Of a stretch of 64,000 nt of DNA, positions 18,364 to 27,355 are shown in pieces. The stretch is taken from NCBI GenBank assembly GCA_963793645.1, contig CAWCAW010000010.1:434001-498000 (forward strand). The letters run 5' to 3'. Both the position numbers and the translations under genes were made by a program. The notes below the pieces were generated by a model. The model made no database searches, was not told where the DNA came from, and saw only the letters and a program-made list of their open reading frames with translations. The DNA comes from CAWCAW01 sp963793645. GTDB taxonomy: Bacteria; Actinomycetota; Acidimicrobiia; Acidimicrobiales; UBA8190. Each line of letters opens with the position of its first letter. The first letter of the stretch is position 1.

Positions 18364-19170
18364 CTACTTGTCGGCCTGAGCCTCGTCCACAGACGTGACT
18401 GGCTTTGTTCGGCGGGTCCGGGTCTTGGCGTCGGTGAGCCGGTAGCTCTCACCCTTGGTCTCGATGATTCTGCACCGATGGGTGAGCCGGTCGAGCGTGG
18501 CCCCGGTGAGCCGCTCGGATCCGAGCACCTCGGTCCACGATTCGAACGGCAGGTTCGTTGTCACGATCAGGCTGGTGCGCTCATAGGCCGTCGAGATGAC
18601 GTCGAAGAGCAGCTCAGCGCCGACCTTGGAGGCAGGCACGTAGCCCAGCTCATCGAGGACGAGCAGGTCCAACTTCGCCAACTGGGTCTTCAGGCGCAAG
18701 AAGCTCCGTTCGTCTCGGGCCTCGATCAACGTGGTCACCAGTTCGGTGGCCCTGAAGAACCGCACCTTGTAGCCCTTGTGGCACGCCGCGGCGGCGAGGG
18801 CCGTCGCCAGGTGTGACTTGCCGGTGCCCGGGTTCCCGACGAGGAGCACGTTCTCGCGCTTGTCGATGAACTCGCAGCGTGCCAGCTCGGCCACCAGCAT
18901 CTTGTTCACCGACGGTCGAGCGGTGAAGTCGAAGTTCTCCAGTGTCTTTACGGTCGGGAACCGAGCTGCCTTCAAGCGACGCTCGGCCGCTTTGCGTTCG
19001 CGTTCGAGGAGCTCCAACTCGGTGAGCTGGAGCAGGTAGGCCAGGTGGTCGACGTTGTCGGTGGCTGCCTGGTTGGCCACCTTCTCGCACTCGGCTCCAA
19101 TGGTCGGCAGCCGCAGGGATTTGAGGTGATGGTGCAACAGCACCATGGACTTGGTTTCAAGGGACTTCAC
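18364..19170 (-). CDS. istB: IS21 transposition helper ATPase IstB
   Basis: A 268-residue AAA+ ATPase of the DnaC/IstB type. Walker A is VGNPGTGKSHLA, Walker B LLVLDELGYVP, and the sensor segment is LIVTTNLPFESW. It assists the IstA transposase in target selection. The ATG overlaps the istA stop (ATGA), giving translational coupling. Confidence 0.92.
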   Translation of the reverse strand: MKSLETKSMVLLHHHLKSLRLPTIGAECEKVANQAATDNVDHLAYLLQLTELELLERERKAAERRLKAARFPTVKTLENFDFTARPSVNKMLVAELARCEFIDKRENVLLVGNPGTGKSHLATALAAAACHKGYKVRFFRATELVTTLIEARDERSFLRLKTQLAKLDLLVLDELGYVPASKVGAELLFDVISTAYERTSLIVTTNLPFESWTEVLGSERLTGATLDRLTHRCRIIETKGESYRLTDAKTRTRRTKPVTSVDEAQADK

Positions 19171-20657
19171 GCACTTGCTCCTATCTGGGTCAAGGTGCTG
19201 TAGGCACCGAGATCGGGTGGGTCGATGACGAAGGACCTGAGATGCGGGTGACCGTCCAGGCTGAACAGCCCGACGGGGCGTTCATCGCGGTGGAACAGGA
19301 TCAACGAGACGGCGTCGGATCCGGTCGCCCCGATAGAAAGGGCCTCCTCGATGGCTCCGGTGAGCTGGCGCAGCGATGCCCGCTCCATGAGGCGCAGCAC
19401 CTTGATGTACTCCCTGGTGCCTGCCGATCCGAGGTCTGTCTCGAGCCGTCGACGCAAGTGCCCGAAGCACGCCGGCAGGTCCCAACCCTCCAGGGGTCGG
19501 GCGTGATCGAGGGCTCCGGGCTTGCGTTCGAGGAGGGCCAGGTAGTGCCGAGGATCGAAGGAGATCACCTCTTTCGACCAGCACCTCGGGTGTCGGGCCA
19601 CCACCTCGGTCCCCGAGAGGATGCGGACCTCTTCGATGCCGCCGAGGACGGTCACTTCGTGATGGGCATGCGCGGTCGGCACCGAGTAGTCGTTGCGGTC
19701 GAAGCGCACGAGGGAGAGCGAGTTCGCACTGGCCTGGGCGACACGTCGCGGGTCGAAGGATTCAGCGGGCAGGCCGAGCATGGCGGCACGGTCCACCTCC
19801 AGGCGCTCGGCCTTCCCCTCGGGCTTGCCCCGCACCGACCGGGCCATGTCCACTCGGCACGCCGCTTCCAGGTGGGCGTTTAGTTCGGTGAAGGAATCGA
19901 ATGACGGGACCGGGACCAAGAAGTTCCGCCGCCCGAAGCCCACTAGGGACTCGACGTGGCCCTTCTCGTTTCCCCGGGCCACCCGGCAGAAGTGGTGAGT
20001 GAAGAGGAAGTGGCTTTCCAGACGCAGGAACTCCCGAGTGAGCTCGCGCTCGCGTCCGGTCACCTTGGCCACGGCGATTCTCGAGTTGTCATAGCTCGTG
20101 CGGGTGGGCACCCCGCCGAAGAAGTCGAAGGCGGCCACGTGTCCGGCCTGGAACGTCTCGGTGCACTCGCGCGGGTAGGCCGAGACGTGGAACACGTCCG
20201 AATACGGCAAGGTCATGACCGACAACGCCGCCTTCATTTGCTCTCCGGCGATGATCACGGTGGCCTCGCCGAAGTCGTATTGGGCCTCACCGGGGGGATG
20301 CGAGAGCGGGACGAAGACCTCTCGGTGGCGCTTCCTGGCCGCCGCCACCTGGGCACGGACCTGGGACGAGCAGCCGGTGTAGCCGTGCTCGTCACGCAGC
20401 CGCTCGAAGATCCGCTTGGCGGTGTGGCGCTGCTTGGGCGGGGCGTCGCGGTCGGCGACCAGGATCTCGTCGATGACCCTGAGGAACTGACCCAGTTGCG
20501 GCTTCGGACGAGGTGCGCTCTGGCGATAGCCGGGCGGCTCGGCGTTGGCCAGGATCTTCTCCAGGGTCCGGGCGCTGACCCGGTAGTCCCGCCTGATCGA
20601 GCGCTTCGACGCGCCCTCCACGAACACCTTGCGCCGGATCTCTGTCCACATCTCCAT
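19167..20657 (-). CDS. istA: IS21 transposase IstA
   Basis: About 496 residues. N-terminal helix-turn-helix (GASKRSIRRDYRVSARTLEKI), then the DDE integrase core: first Asp in GEAQYDFGEATV, second in FDFFGGVPTRTSYDNS, and Glu in NEKGHVESLVGFGRRNFL. The ATG at 20657 gives the standard family N-terminus (MEMWTEIRRKV); the frame is open 25 residues further. Confidence 0.9.
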   Translation of the reverse strand: MEMWTEIRRKVFVEGASKRSIRRDYRVSARTLEKILANAEPPGYRQSAPRPKPQLGQFLRVIDEILVADRDAPPKQRHTAKRIFERLRDEHGYTGCSSQVRAQVAAARKRHREVFVPLSHPPGEAQYDFGEATVIIAGEQMKAALSVMTLPYSDVFHVSAYPRECTETFQAGHVAAFDFFGGVPTRTSYDNSRIAVAKVTGRERELTREFLRLESHFLFTHHFCRVARGNEKGHVESLVGFGRRNFLVPVPSFDSFTELNAHLEAACRVDMARSVRGKPEGKAERLEVDRAAMLGLPAESFDPRRVAQASANSLSLVRFDRNDYSVPTAHAHHEVTVLGGIEEVRILSGTEVVARHPRCWSKEVISFDPRHYLALLERKPGALDHARPLEGWDLPACFGHLRRRLETDLGSAGTREYIKVLRLMERASLRQLTGAIEEALSIGATGSDAVSLILFHRDERPVGLFSLDGHPHLRSFVIDPPDLGAYSTLTQIGASA

Positions 20658-20797
20658 GTCGGTGTGCACCCTTCTCCCGTCCACTCGCTCGAACCCCAGG
20701 CGAGAAGCCTGTGAATGGGATCGAGCGAGCACGGGGATGGTCAGGTGCTCCCCTTTTCGATCAGCGCGTACTGAGTCTCAGGTGCTCCCCTTTTCGA

Positions 20798-21052
20798 TCA
20801 GCGTTTACACTTCACCGCCTGCAACCCCTTCACCAGGGTCCCCAAGTCGACGTCGAGTGCCGTCGCAAGGCGTGCCATGAGGTCAAGGCTCGGGTTTCGC
20901 TGACCGGCTTCGAGGCTGGCGATGTAGGTCCTGTGGATGCCCGCCTCGTAGGCGAGGGCTTCCTGAGAGAGGCTCAGGCGAAGCCGGTATCGCCTTGTAC
21001 GGTCCCCCAGTTCGACTTGGCGGGGGTTCTTCCTTTCCCGTAATACCCTCAT
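20798..21052 (-). CDS. XRE-family transcriptional regulator
   Basis: An 84-residue helix-turn-helix protein: RLSLSQEALAYEAGIHRTYI followed by ASLEAGQRNPSL is the classic XRE pattern. The last codons (TGT AAA CGC TGA) are supplied by the end of the adjacent IS21 element, so the natural C-terminus may have been slightly changed by the insertion. It lies divergent from the kinase gene and could be an element repressor. Confidence 0.75.
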   Translation of the reverse strand: MRVLRERKNPRQVELGDRTRRYRLRLSLSQEALAYEAGIHRTYIASLEAGQRNPSLDLMARLATALDVDLGTLVKGLQAVKCKR

Positions 21053-21231
21053 GCCTCATCACGGTACGCCCCGGCTGTGTCGCTCGGCTCGGAGCCGGGT
21101 CAACGCCGCATTCGGCTCATCCAAAAGCGAGGCTGCGGCTACCGCTCCGTCGACTCGCTCACGACGGTTATCCGCTTCTGCCATTGCTTATTCGCCGTCG
21201 GACTGTCTAACCCGAGGATTGTCGTCATAGA

Positions 21232-23007
21232 TTGTGCCCCGTGGAACCCCTCAACGATACTGACCCGCATCAGCTAGGTCAGTATCGGCTCCTTGGGCGC
21301 GTAGGTTCCGGGGGCATGGGGGTCGTTTATCTCAGCGAGTCGACCTCTGGTCAGCCAGTCGCTGTCAAGCTCATTCGGGTTGAGTTAGCAGATGACCCTT
21401 CCTTCCGAACACGGTTTCGTCGTGAGGTTGAAGCTAGCCGCAGAGTCGGTGGCATTTGCACGGCCAAGTACGTGGACGCGGACGTTGAGGCGGCCCGTCC
21501 TTACGTGGTTACCGACTACATAGATGGTGGAAATCTGACTGAACGAGTCAATAAGACCGGCCCCATTGTTGGCGACCAGCTTGTGGGACTTGCAGTCGGT
21601 CTGGCTGAAGCCATCGTCGCGATGCACGCTGTAGGTGTCATTCACGGTGACTTAAAACCTTCAAACGTCCTGCTCGCACCCGACGGCCCAAAGGTTGTGG
21701 ATTTTGGCGTCTCCCACGCCGCCGACCAAACGGCACTTACCCAATCGGGAGTCGTGATTGGTTCACCCGGTTGGATGGCACCCGAACAAGCTCTTGGTCA
21801 GGTCGCAACACCCGCTATCGACACTTTCGCGTGGGGAGCCACTGTCGCCTTTGCTGCAACGGGCCGAGCACCTTTCGGCGAGGGGCGCCCAGCCGCCGTG
21901 ATGTATCGAGTAGTGCATGAAGCTCCCGACCTGACGGGAGTCGAGCCGAGGCTACTGAGCTTCGTGATGGCGGCGTTGGCGAAGGAGCCGAACGCCCGCC
22001 CTGCACCTGAGAAGCTCCTTGTTTCACTTGTGCAAACAGCCATGACGGGTGGCCCTCCTGCTGACGGTGCCGCCGCTCAGGCAACAGCCGTCCTCGATAA
22101 GACATGGCGAACTCAACCGTGGTCACAGGTGGCACCCTTGAAAAAGACGGCTGTCTTGTTCAGGCGCCCCCTCGTTGTAACCCCCACGCTCCTCCACCAC
22201 CCATCTTCTGTGACACAGCACATAGCGCCGCTAAGCGTGCCGCAAAAGTCGACACACGTGCGGAGGTCGCGACTGGTGGCCCTGGCTGTTGGGATATCTG
22301 TCCTCGCCGCCGGAGCCATCGTTGGAACGGTTCTCACCGTTCTTCCCGCCTCGGCATCGCCTCTTGGCCTCGATGGTCTCGTAACAGTCACGGGGCAAGG
22401 AACCAAGACCACTTCGGTACTCCGCTCGTCCCGTGCGGTGGACCTTCTCGTTGCAATGGTCTCAACGGAGTACCAGGAGTCGGTGAGCATCTCGGGTGGC
22501 GGGCTCCATTGGACTCGGGCCGAGACTTACGAGGGTACCGCCACGACGGCTGGAGAGAACCTTGAGGTGTGGACGGCACAAGTGAGCGCTCTTCCAAACG
22601 GCCTGCGAGTTACGTCGGCGATGACAGGCCCACCATCATGGTCCCAGTCGCTGACGGTCCTGGGACTCAGCAACGCTTCTGGCATCGGCGCAGTCGCAAT
22701 GGGCTGCTATTTCTATCAATCGGATTGCACAAGCGGAAGTCCAGTCCCAAGGCTCTCCCTGGTACCCACGCACACGGGGTCTTTGGTTGTCGGCGTGGGC
22801 TACGACTACAGCGTCGATATCAGGAAGTCGGTTGGTCAGGGTCAGACCATCATTGAGCAAGCATTCGACTCAAAACAGTTCGCGACCATGTGGGTTGAGC
22901 GGCTAAACGCCCGGACATTCGCTGGACAGTCTGCGACGATGTCTGCGACAGCTTCAGGTAATGATGCCTGGGCCGTATTGGCCTTTGAGATCACACCCAA
23001 AGCATAG
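21232..23007 (+). CDS. membrane Ser/Thr protein kinase with external jelly-roll-like domain
   Basis: A 591-residue PknB-type kinase. Residues 18-270: glycine loop VGSGGMGVV, catalytic Lys 46, HGDLKPSN (Asp 140, with HGD in place of HRD), DFG at 157-159 and WMAPEQ. One transmembrane helix (348-371) is followed by a 220-residue external domain with GLHWTRAETYEGTATTAGEN and later GSLVVGVGYDYS, a beta-sandwich type common in secreted bacterial proteins. HGD rather than HRD marks it as non-RD, so activation need not involve loop phosphorylation. A GTG at 21241 is an alternative start to the TTG at 21232. Confidence 0.88.
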   Translation: MCPVEPLNDTDPHQLGQYRLLGRVGSGGMGVVYLSESTSGQPVAVKLIRVELADDPSFRTRFRREVEASRRVGGICTAKYVDADVEAARPYVVTDYIDGGNLTERVNKTGPIVGDQLVGLAVGLAEAIVAMHAVGVIHGDLKPSNVLLAPDGPKVVDFGVSHAADQTALTQSGVVIGSPGWMAPEQALGQVATPAIDTFAWGATVAFAATGRAPFGEGRPAAVMYRVVHEAPDLTGVEPRLLSFVMAALAKEPNARPAPEKLLVSLVQTAMTGGPPADGAAAQATAVLDKTWRTQPWSQVAPLKKTAVLFRRPLVVTPTLLHHPSSVTQHIAPLSVPQKSTHVRRSRLVALAVGISVLAAGAIVGTVLTVLPASASPLGLDGLVTVTGQGTKTTSVLRSSRAVDLLVAMVSTEYQESVSISGGGLHWTRAETYEGTATTAGENLEVWTAQVSALPNGLRVTSAMTGPPSWSQSLTVLGLSNASGIGAVAMGCYFYQSDCTSGSPVPRLSLVPTHTGSLVVGVGYDYSVDIRKSVGQGQTIIEQAFDSKQFATMWVERLNARTFAGQSATMSATASGNDAWAVLAFEITPKA

Positions 23008-23025
23008 GTAGCAACGCCTGAGTCC

Positions 23026-23193
23026 TCACCGTATCTTCGCCAGCTCATCGTCGAGGGCCACGGACCGCAGAACGTGAGCAACAGTCGAGGCGTGCCACTT
23101 CCCGCCTTTGCTCGCCGTTGGGACGCCCTCGTCGTTGAACTTGATGGCGATGGCCGAACGTTTAGCCTGCTCGGCCACGAGTTCCACCAGCAG
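23026..23193 (-). pseudogene. serine recombinase C-terminal remnant
   Basis: Reads AIKFNDEGVPTASKGGKWHA and then STVAHVLRSVALDDELAKIR, nearly the same as the remnant at 10780-11037 (KLNEEGVPTATKGGHWYA). Only the helix-turn-helix tail survives. The frame extends upstream but without recognisable recombinase sequence. Confidence 0.6.
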
Positions 23194-23443
23194 GGTCCGA
23201 TGACCTCGTGAGTTTGTCCAATAGGTCCGGGTGGTGTCGCCGTAGCCGGTCTCGGGCATCTGCGGCGGCGTCCTGCCATCCAGGGAGGCGGTGGTCGTCA
23301 GCCCAGTGTGACGCCAGAAGGTCTGCCACAACGCGCGAGTGGCCGTCGGCGTACGTGATGGTGAGCCTGCACCGGATGCACCACAGGATCCTGGCATCGC
23401 CTTCGTCGACATCGTCTTGGAGAAGACAAAGTGTCGGCCGCAT
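23162..23443 (-). CDS. small hypothetical protein coupled to the split gene
   Basis: A 93-residue protein. Its ATG (23443-23441) shares a base with the stop of the interrupted gene (TGATG), suggesting translational coupling. Features: an acidic N-terminus, WCIRCRLTITYADGHSRVV with a Cys pair, then a Trp/His/Asp-rich helical part (LLASHWADDHRLPGWQDAA). Family unknown. Its tail overlaps the recombinase remnant in another frame. Confidence 0.5.
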   Translation of the reverse strand: MRPTLCLLQDDVDEGDARILWCIRCRLTITYADGHSRVVADLLASHWADDHRLPGWQDAAADARDRLRRHHPDLLDKLTRSSDPAGGTRGRAG

Positions 23444-23571
23444 CAAGCCACGTCCTCCTCGGCCACCTTTCGCATCCAGATGCCAGAAGGCTGCTTCTCG
23501 GCACCGGCGCGGGCCAGTGCCTCCTCGATAAGGTCCCTTCGGCGCTTGAACGTCAGCTTGCGATGGTGGAG
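23443..23571 (-). pseudogene. Cys-containing, possibly Rep-like protein, 3' part (split by IS21)
   Basis: Codes for LHHRKLTFKRRRDLIEEALA and RAGAEKQPSGIWMRKVAEED to the stop. With one copy of the 7-bp target duplication removed it joins in frame to the 5' part at 26173-27204: the combined gene is exactly 387 codons. Confidence 0.75.
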
Positions 23572-23731
23572 GTGTGCCTGCGGATTCCGACTGATTCCGT
23601 ACACCCATTCCGATCGAATCCGTACACCTGTTCCGATGTTTTCGGACACCCCGGGGGCCACTGACGTAGCACTGGCGTGAGGTGAGGTAGCCCGGCCACC
23701 CTGCCCCGAACTGTTGTTCGAGGAGGAGCCG

Positions 23732-25273
23732 GTGCCGAGACCCCGTGTCGCCATGCGAAAGATCCGAGATGTTCTGCGCCTGACCTTCGGGGAGAGCCTG
23801 AGTCGGCGTCAGGTGAGCGCCTCGCTCGGGATCCCGGTCACGACGGTGTCGGACCACGTCGTCCGGGCCAAGCTGGCCGGGTTGTCGTGGCCACTGCCCG
23901 AGGATCTCGACGACACCGCCTTGGAGCGCGCCCTGTTCCCACCGACAGCACCGTCGCGCACCCCTCGGCCGCTCCCGGACTGGGGCTATGTCCACACCGA
24001 GCTGCGCAAGAAGTCGGTGACGCTGCAGCTGTTGTGGCTCGAGTACCGCGAGGTCCATCCCGACGGCTACGGATATAGCCAGTTCGCCAACCTCTACAAA
24101 GCCTGGCGCCGCCACGTCGACGTCGTCATGCGTCAGGTGCACCGGGCGGGCGAGAAGCTCTTCGTCGACTTCCCGGGCCAGACCATCCCCATCTATGACC
24201 GGTCGAGCGGTGCGGTGTCGATGCGGGCCGAGCTCTTTGTGGCCGTGCTCGGGGCGTCGAACTACCTCTATGCCGAGGCGTTCGCGTCCCAGGAGCTTCT
24301 CTACTGGGTGACGGGCCATATCCATGCCTTTGAGTACATGGGCGGCTGCCCCGAGATCGTGGTGTGCGACAACCTGCGCTCGGGGGTGAACCGCCCGCAC
24401 CGCTACGAGCCCGACGTCAACGCCACCTACGCCGAGATGGCCGCCCACTACGGCGTGGCCGTCATCCCGACGAGGCCCTATCGGCCTCGCGACAAAGCCA
24501 AGGTCGAAGCAGGGGTGCTGCTGGCCGAGCGCTGGATCATCGCCCGGTTGCGCAAGGAGCGGTTCTTCTCGCTCACCGAAGCCAACGCGCACATCGGGCG
24601 GTGCGTGCAGGAGATCAACAACCGGCCCTTTAAGAAGATGGAGGGCTCGCGCGCAAGCCTCTTTAAGTCCGTGGACCTTCCCGCCCTCGCGCCGTTGCCC
24701 CCGAGTCCTTATCAGTTCGCCCTGTGGAGGCGCATGACGGTGAACATCGACTACCACGTCGAAGCCGACCGTCACTACTACTCGGTGCCCTACGGGCTCG
24801 TCGGACAGAAGGTAGACGTCCGCCTGTCGGCGGTGACCGTCGAGATCTTCTCCTCATCGCGGCGGGTGGCCAGCCACGTGCGCAGCTTCGTGCGCTTCGC
24901 CCACAGCACCGATGAGGCCCACATGCCCGAGTCCCATCGCCGTCATGCCCAGTGGACGCCGTCTCGCATCGTGGCCTGGGCGCACAAGACAGGGCCCAAC
25001 GCGGCGCAGTTGGTCGAAGAGATCCTGGCGGCTCGCCCTCATCCCGAACAGGGGTTCCGCTCGGCCCTGGGCATCATCCGCCTGGCCGACCGCTACGGCA
25101 CCGAGCGGGCCGAGGCTGCGTGTGGGCGGGCCCTTGCGTTGCGGTCATTCTCCTACCGCTCGGTGGAGTCGATCCTGAAGCACTCCCTCGACCGCCAGCC
25201 CTTGCCCGAGGTCGCATCGGCGCCCCCCCATCCCCGTCACCGCAATGTGCGGGGCGCGCACTACTACCGCTGA
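23732..25273 (+). CDS. istA: IS21 transposase IstA
   Basis: About 513 residues. Helix-turn-helix LSRRQVSASLGIPVTTVSDH, then the DDE core with Asp in KLFVDFPGQTIPIYD, Asp in EIVVCDNLRSGV and Glu in DKAKVEAGVLLAERWI. The GTG at 23732 is preceded by GAGGAGGAGCC; a TTG at 23714 is possible but overlaps that site. Clearly different in sequence from the IstA of IS21 copy A, so the two elements arrived separately. Confidence 0.9.
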   Translation: MPRPRVAMRKIRDVLRLTFGESLSRRQVSASLGIPVTTVSDHVVRAKLAGLSWPLPEDLDDTALERALFPPTAPSRTPRPLPDWGYVHTELRKKSVTLQLLWLEYREVHPDGYGYSQFANLYKAWRRHVDVVMRQVHRAGEKLFVDFPGQTIPIYDRSSGAVSMRAELFVAVLGASNYLYAEAFASQELLYWVTGHIHAFEYMGGCPEIVVCDNLRSGVNRPHRYEPDVNATYAEMAAHYGVAVIPTRPYRPRDKAKVEAGVLLAERWIIARLRKERFFSLTEANAHIGRCVQEINNRPFKKMEGSRASLFKSVDLPALAPLPPSPYQFALWRRMTVNIDYHVEADRHYYSVPYGLVGQKVDVRLSAVTVEIFSSSRRVASHVRSFVRFAHSTDEAHMPESHRRHAQWTPSRIVAWAHKTGPNAAQLVEEILAARPHPEQGFRSALGIIRLADRYGTERAEAACGRALALRSFSYRSVESILKHSLDRQPLPEVASAPPHPRHRNVRGAHYYR

Positions 25274-25287
25274 AAAAGGAGAGAACC

Positions 25288-26043
25288 ATGCTGCAGAACC
25301 CCACCATCGAGGGTCTTCGGACCCTGAAGCTCGACGTCATGGCGCAGGGCCTGGTCGAGCAACGTGAACACTCTGATTACCAGGGGCTCGGCTTCGAGGA
25401 GCGTCTCGGGCTGCTGGTCGACCGCGAGGTGGCCGAACGCGAGAACCGACGACTGCAGCGCTATCTCAAGTTGGCCAAGCTGCGCTTGCCGGCCACTATC
25501 GAGGACATCGACTTCCGACGCCGCAGGGGGCTTGAGAAGTCCCAGGTCCTCACCTTGGCCGAGGGACACTGGGTGACCAACAACCACGCCGTGGTCATCG
25601 TGGGGCCCACCGGAGTGGGCAAGACCTATCTCGCCTGTGCGCTCGCCCACTCGGCCATCCGCCACGGACACACCGCTGTGTACGTGCGCGCCCCGCGTCT
25701 GTTCGATGACTTGGCCATCGCCCGCGCCGACGGGCGCCTGGCCCGGCTCATGGCCAGCTGGGCCCGAGTGGAGGTCCTGGTGGTCGATGACTTCCTGCTT
25801 CGCCCACTCACGCCCGACCAGGCCGCCGATCTGCTCGAGGTCATCGAAGACCGGGCCCAGATCCGTTCGACCATCATCACGTCGCAGTTGCCGGTGTCCA
25901 TGTGGCACGAGGCTCTGGGCGACGCCACCATCGCCGACGCGGTGCTCGACCGTGTTCTTCAAAACGCCCACCGCATCGAGCTCTCGGGTGAGTCCATGCG
26001 CCGGCCCTCTGACCCACCGAACCGGTCCGAGGCCGCCAAATGA
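25288..26043 (+). CDS. istB: IS21 transposition helper ATPase IstB
   Basis: A 251-residue AAA+ ATPase: Walker A VGPTGVGKTYLACALA, Walker B VLVVDDFLLRPL, and the sensor STIITSQLPVSMWHE. Starts at an ATG with AAGGAGAGAA upstream, 14 bases after the istA stop. Confidence 0.92.
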   Translation: MLQNPTIEGLRTLKLDVMAQGLVEQREHSDYQGLGFEERLGLLVDREVAERENRRLQRYLKLAKLRLPATIEDIDFRRRRGLEKSQVLTLAEGHWVTNNHAVVIVGPTGVGKTYLACALAHSAIRHGHTAVYVRAPRLFDDLAIARADGRLARLMASWARVEVLVVDDFLLRPLTPDQAADLLEVIEDRAQIRSTIITSQLPVSMWHEALGDATIADAVLDRVLQNAHRIELSGESMRRPSDPPNRSEAAK

Positions 26044-26172
26044 AAGACTGTCGACTTCAAGTGGAGGAGGTGATTGTCAGGGGATAACCGAACCCCAACG
26101 TCGGCCGCTACGCGGCCTCCGACCAGTGTCCGAAAACTCCGGACTGAGTGTACGGAATCGCCGGAATGTGCA

Positions 26173-27204
26173 GTGTGCCTCAATCTCACGCTCAGTGCGT
26201 CCTCGGGTCATGAGGTCGAGAAGCTCGACCGCCAGGTCGCATGTGCCGCACAACGGCTGGCCGTCACGCCACCAGTGGTCACTATCGGGAGTTATGCCCG
26301 TGGCGCATGCGGTGCATTGGGGGTCGGCCCAGAAGTTCTCGGCCCGTCTGGTCGCATCGAGCAGGACGCTGTTGGGGTCGGCCTCCCAAAACGACCCGGT
26401 GAACTCGTAGGTTTCACTTTTCAGAATCCGATAGGCGGTCTTGGTGACCAGCTCGGCGCCGGAGACCACGTACGCCCTCTTGGGTTGCCTTCCTACCCTC
26501 CAGCCCTTGGACCACCAGACGCGACCATTCACGGCCGTGGAGGCCAGTGTGGCCTTGAGGAACGGCAGGGCGACACCGGTAGGGCACCACCAGCCCAAAG
26601 CCGGGGCGAGCTGTTTGCGGCCACGCACCTTCTCCTCGGCGAGGTCGGCCGTCGAAACGATGATGGTCGCTCCGTCACAGGGAACCAGGACGCATTCCAC
26701 CGACACCCCTCCGAGTACCAGGCGGCCCACCCGTTTGTTCACGCGCTCCTTCACCGTGCGGGGGCTCTCGGGAGGGGTAGGCACCGAGGTGACCCACAGG
26801 ACGTCGCGGGGGATTTTGTCGGCATTCGTCGCGTATGCGGGGTAGCCACTGCATACCTCATCAACACCGACAAATGCGGGGTAGCTCTCACAGACCCGTC
26901 GCATCTCCCGGTCGGCCCTCTCTTTCGCGCCGTGAGAACAACCCCAGCTCTTGCACCGGGGGTGGTAGTGGAAGGAGCTGCCACCTTCCCGAGAAACGCC
27001 GACGGCACCTCGGGTTCCACAGCGCTGCTCGGTCTTGGTCTTGGGTCGGTTCGGGTCACGGGTCGGGACCACGAGCCCGATCTCGGCCAGCCGTTGGAGG
27101 ATTTGGTCCTCGACGCCCTCCTCGGGTTTCAGAGGCGGCCTGTTTCTCTGCCCATTGGCGCCGTGGCCTTCTTCGCTCTCGACGCTCCTGCGGGAGTTCG
27201 ACAT
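26173..27204 (-). pseudogene. Cys-containing, possibly Rep-like protein, 5' part (split by IS21)
   Basis: Starts at the ATG 27204 and reads about 344 residues to the target duplication (TREREIEAH). Cys/His motifs: HPRCKSWGCSHGAKER near residue 75 and two CxxC pairs (CTAC, CGTC) near the end. A middle segment (VSVECVLVPCDGATIIVST) looks like beta-strands. The C-x4-C tract after HPRCKSW recalls the zinc region of rolling-circle replication proteins of actinobacterial plasmids, but I cannot confirm this. The intact product would be 386 residues; IS21 has inactivated it. Confidence 0.6.
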
Positions 27205-27355
27205 GGCGCGTGCCCCTTTGCTGCCGCCATTGACCGTTGGCCACTCGGGCGGCGAACCTGAAACCGTCACGAGCAGTCCACCAAAAAGCACAACAGTCAA
27301 GGGGGAATCGGGGGCATGTCTTTTTCTTGCCAACTCCGGAGCGCTGGATTCGGCT

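Larger units (their letters stand above)
18301..20809 (-). mobile_element. IS21-family insertion sequence A (about 2.5 kb)
   Basis: Carries istA and istB in the typical overlapping order. Ends are imperfect inverted repeats: TGTGAATGCTGATCGAAACG on the left and the reverse complement of TGTAAACGCTGATCGAAAAG on the right. Near each end the word GTCGAAACGGGGAGC or GATCGAAAAGGGGAGC is repeated, as is usual for IS21. I could not find a convincing target duplication, so the exact ends are approximate. Confidence 0.82.
23579..26172 (+). mobile_element. IS21-family insertion sequence B (2594 bp)
   Basis: Contains istA and istB. Ends are imperfect inverted repeats: TGCGGATTCCGACTGATTCC on the left; the reverse complement of the right end reads TGCACATTCCGGCGATTCCG. 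Both continue with TACAC, and further TTCCG-type repeats lie inside the left end. Flanked by the 7-bp direct repeat GTGTGCC (23572-23578 and 26173-26179). It interrupts the gene spanning 27204 to 23443. Confidence 0.9.

Noticed and set aside
23162..24775. 537-codon minus-strand open frame antisense to IstA
   Set aside because: Only its last 93 codons (outside the IS) look like a real gene; the rest is a shadow of the transposase.
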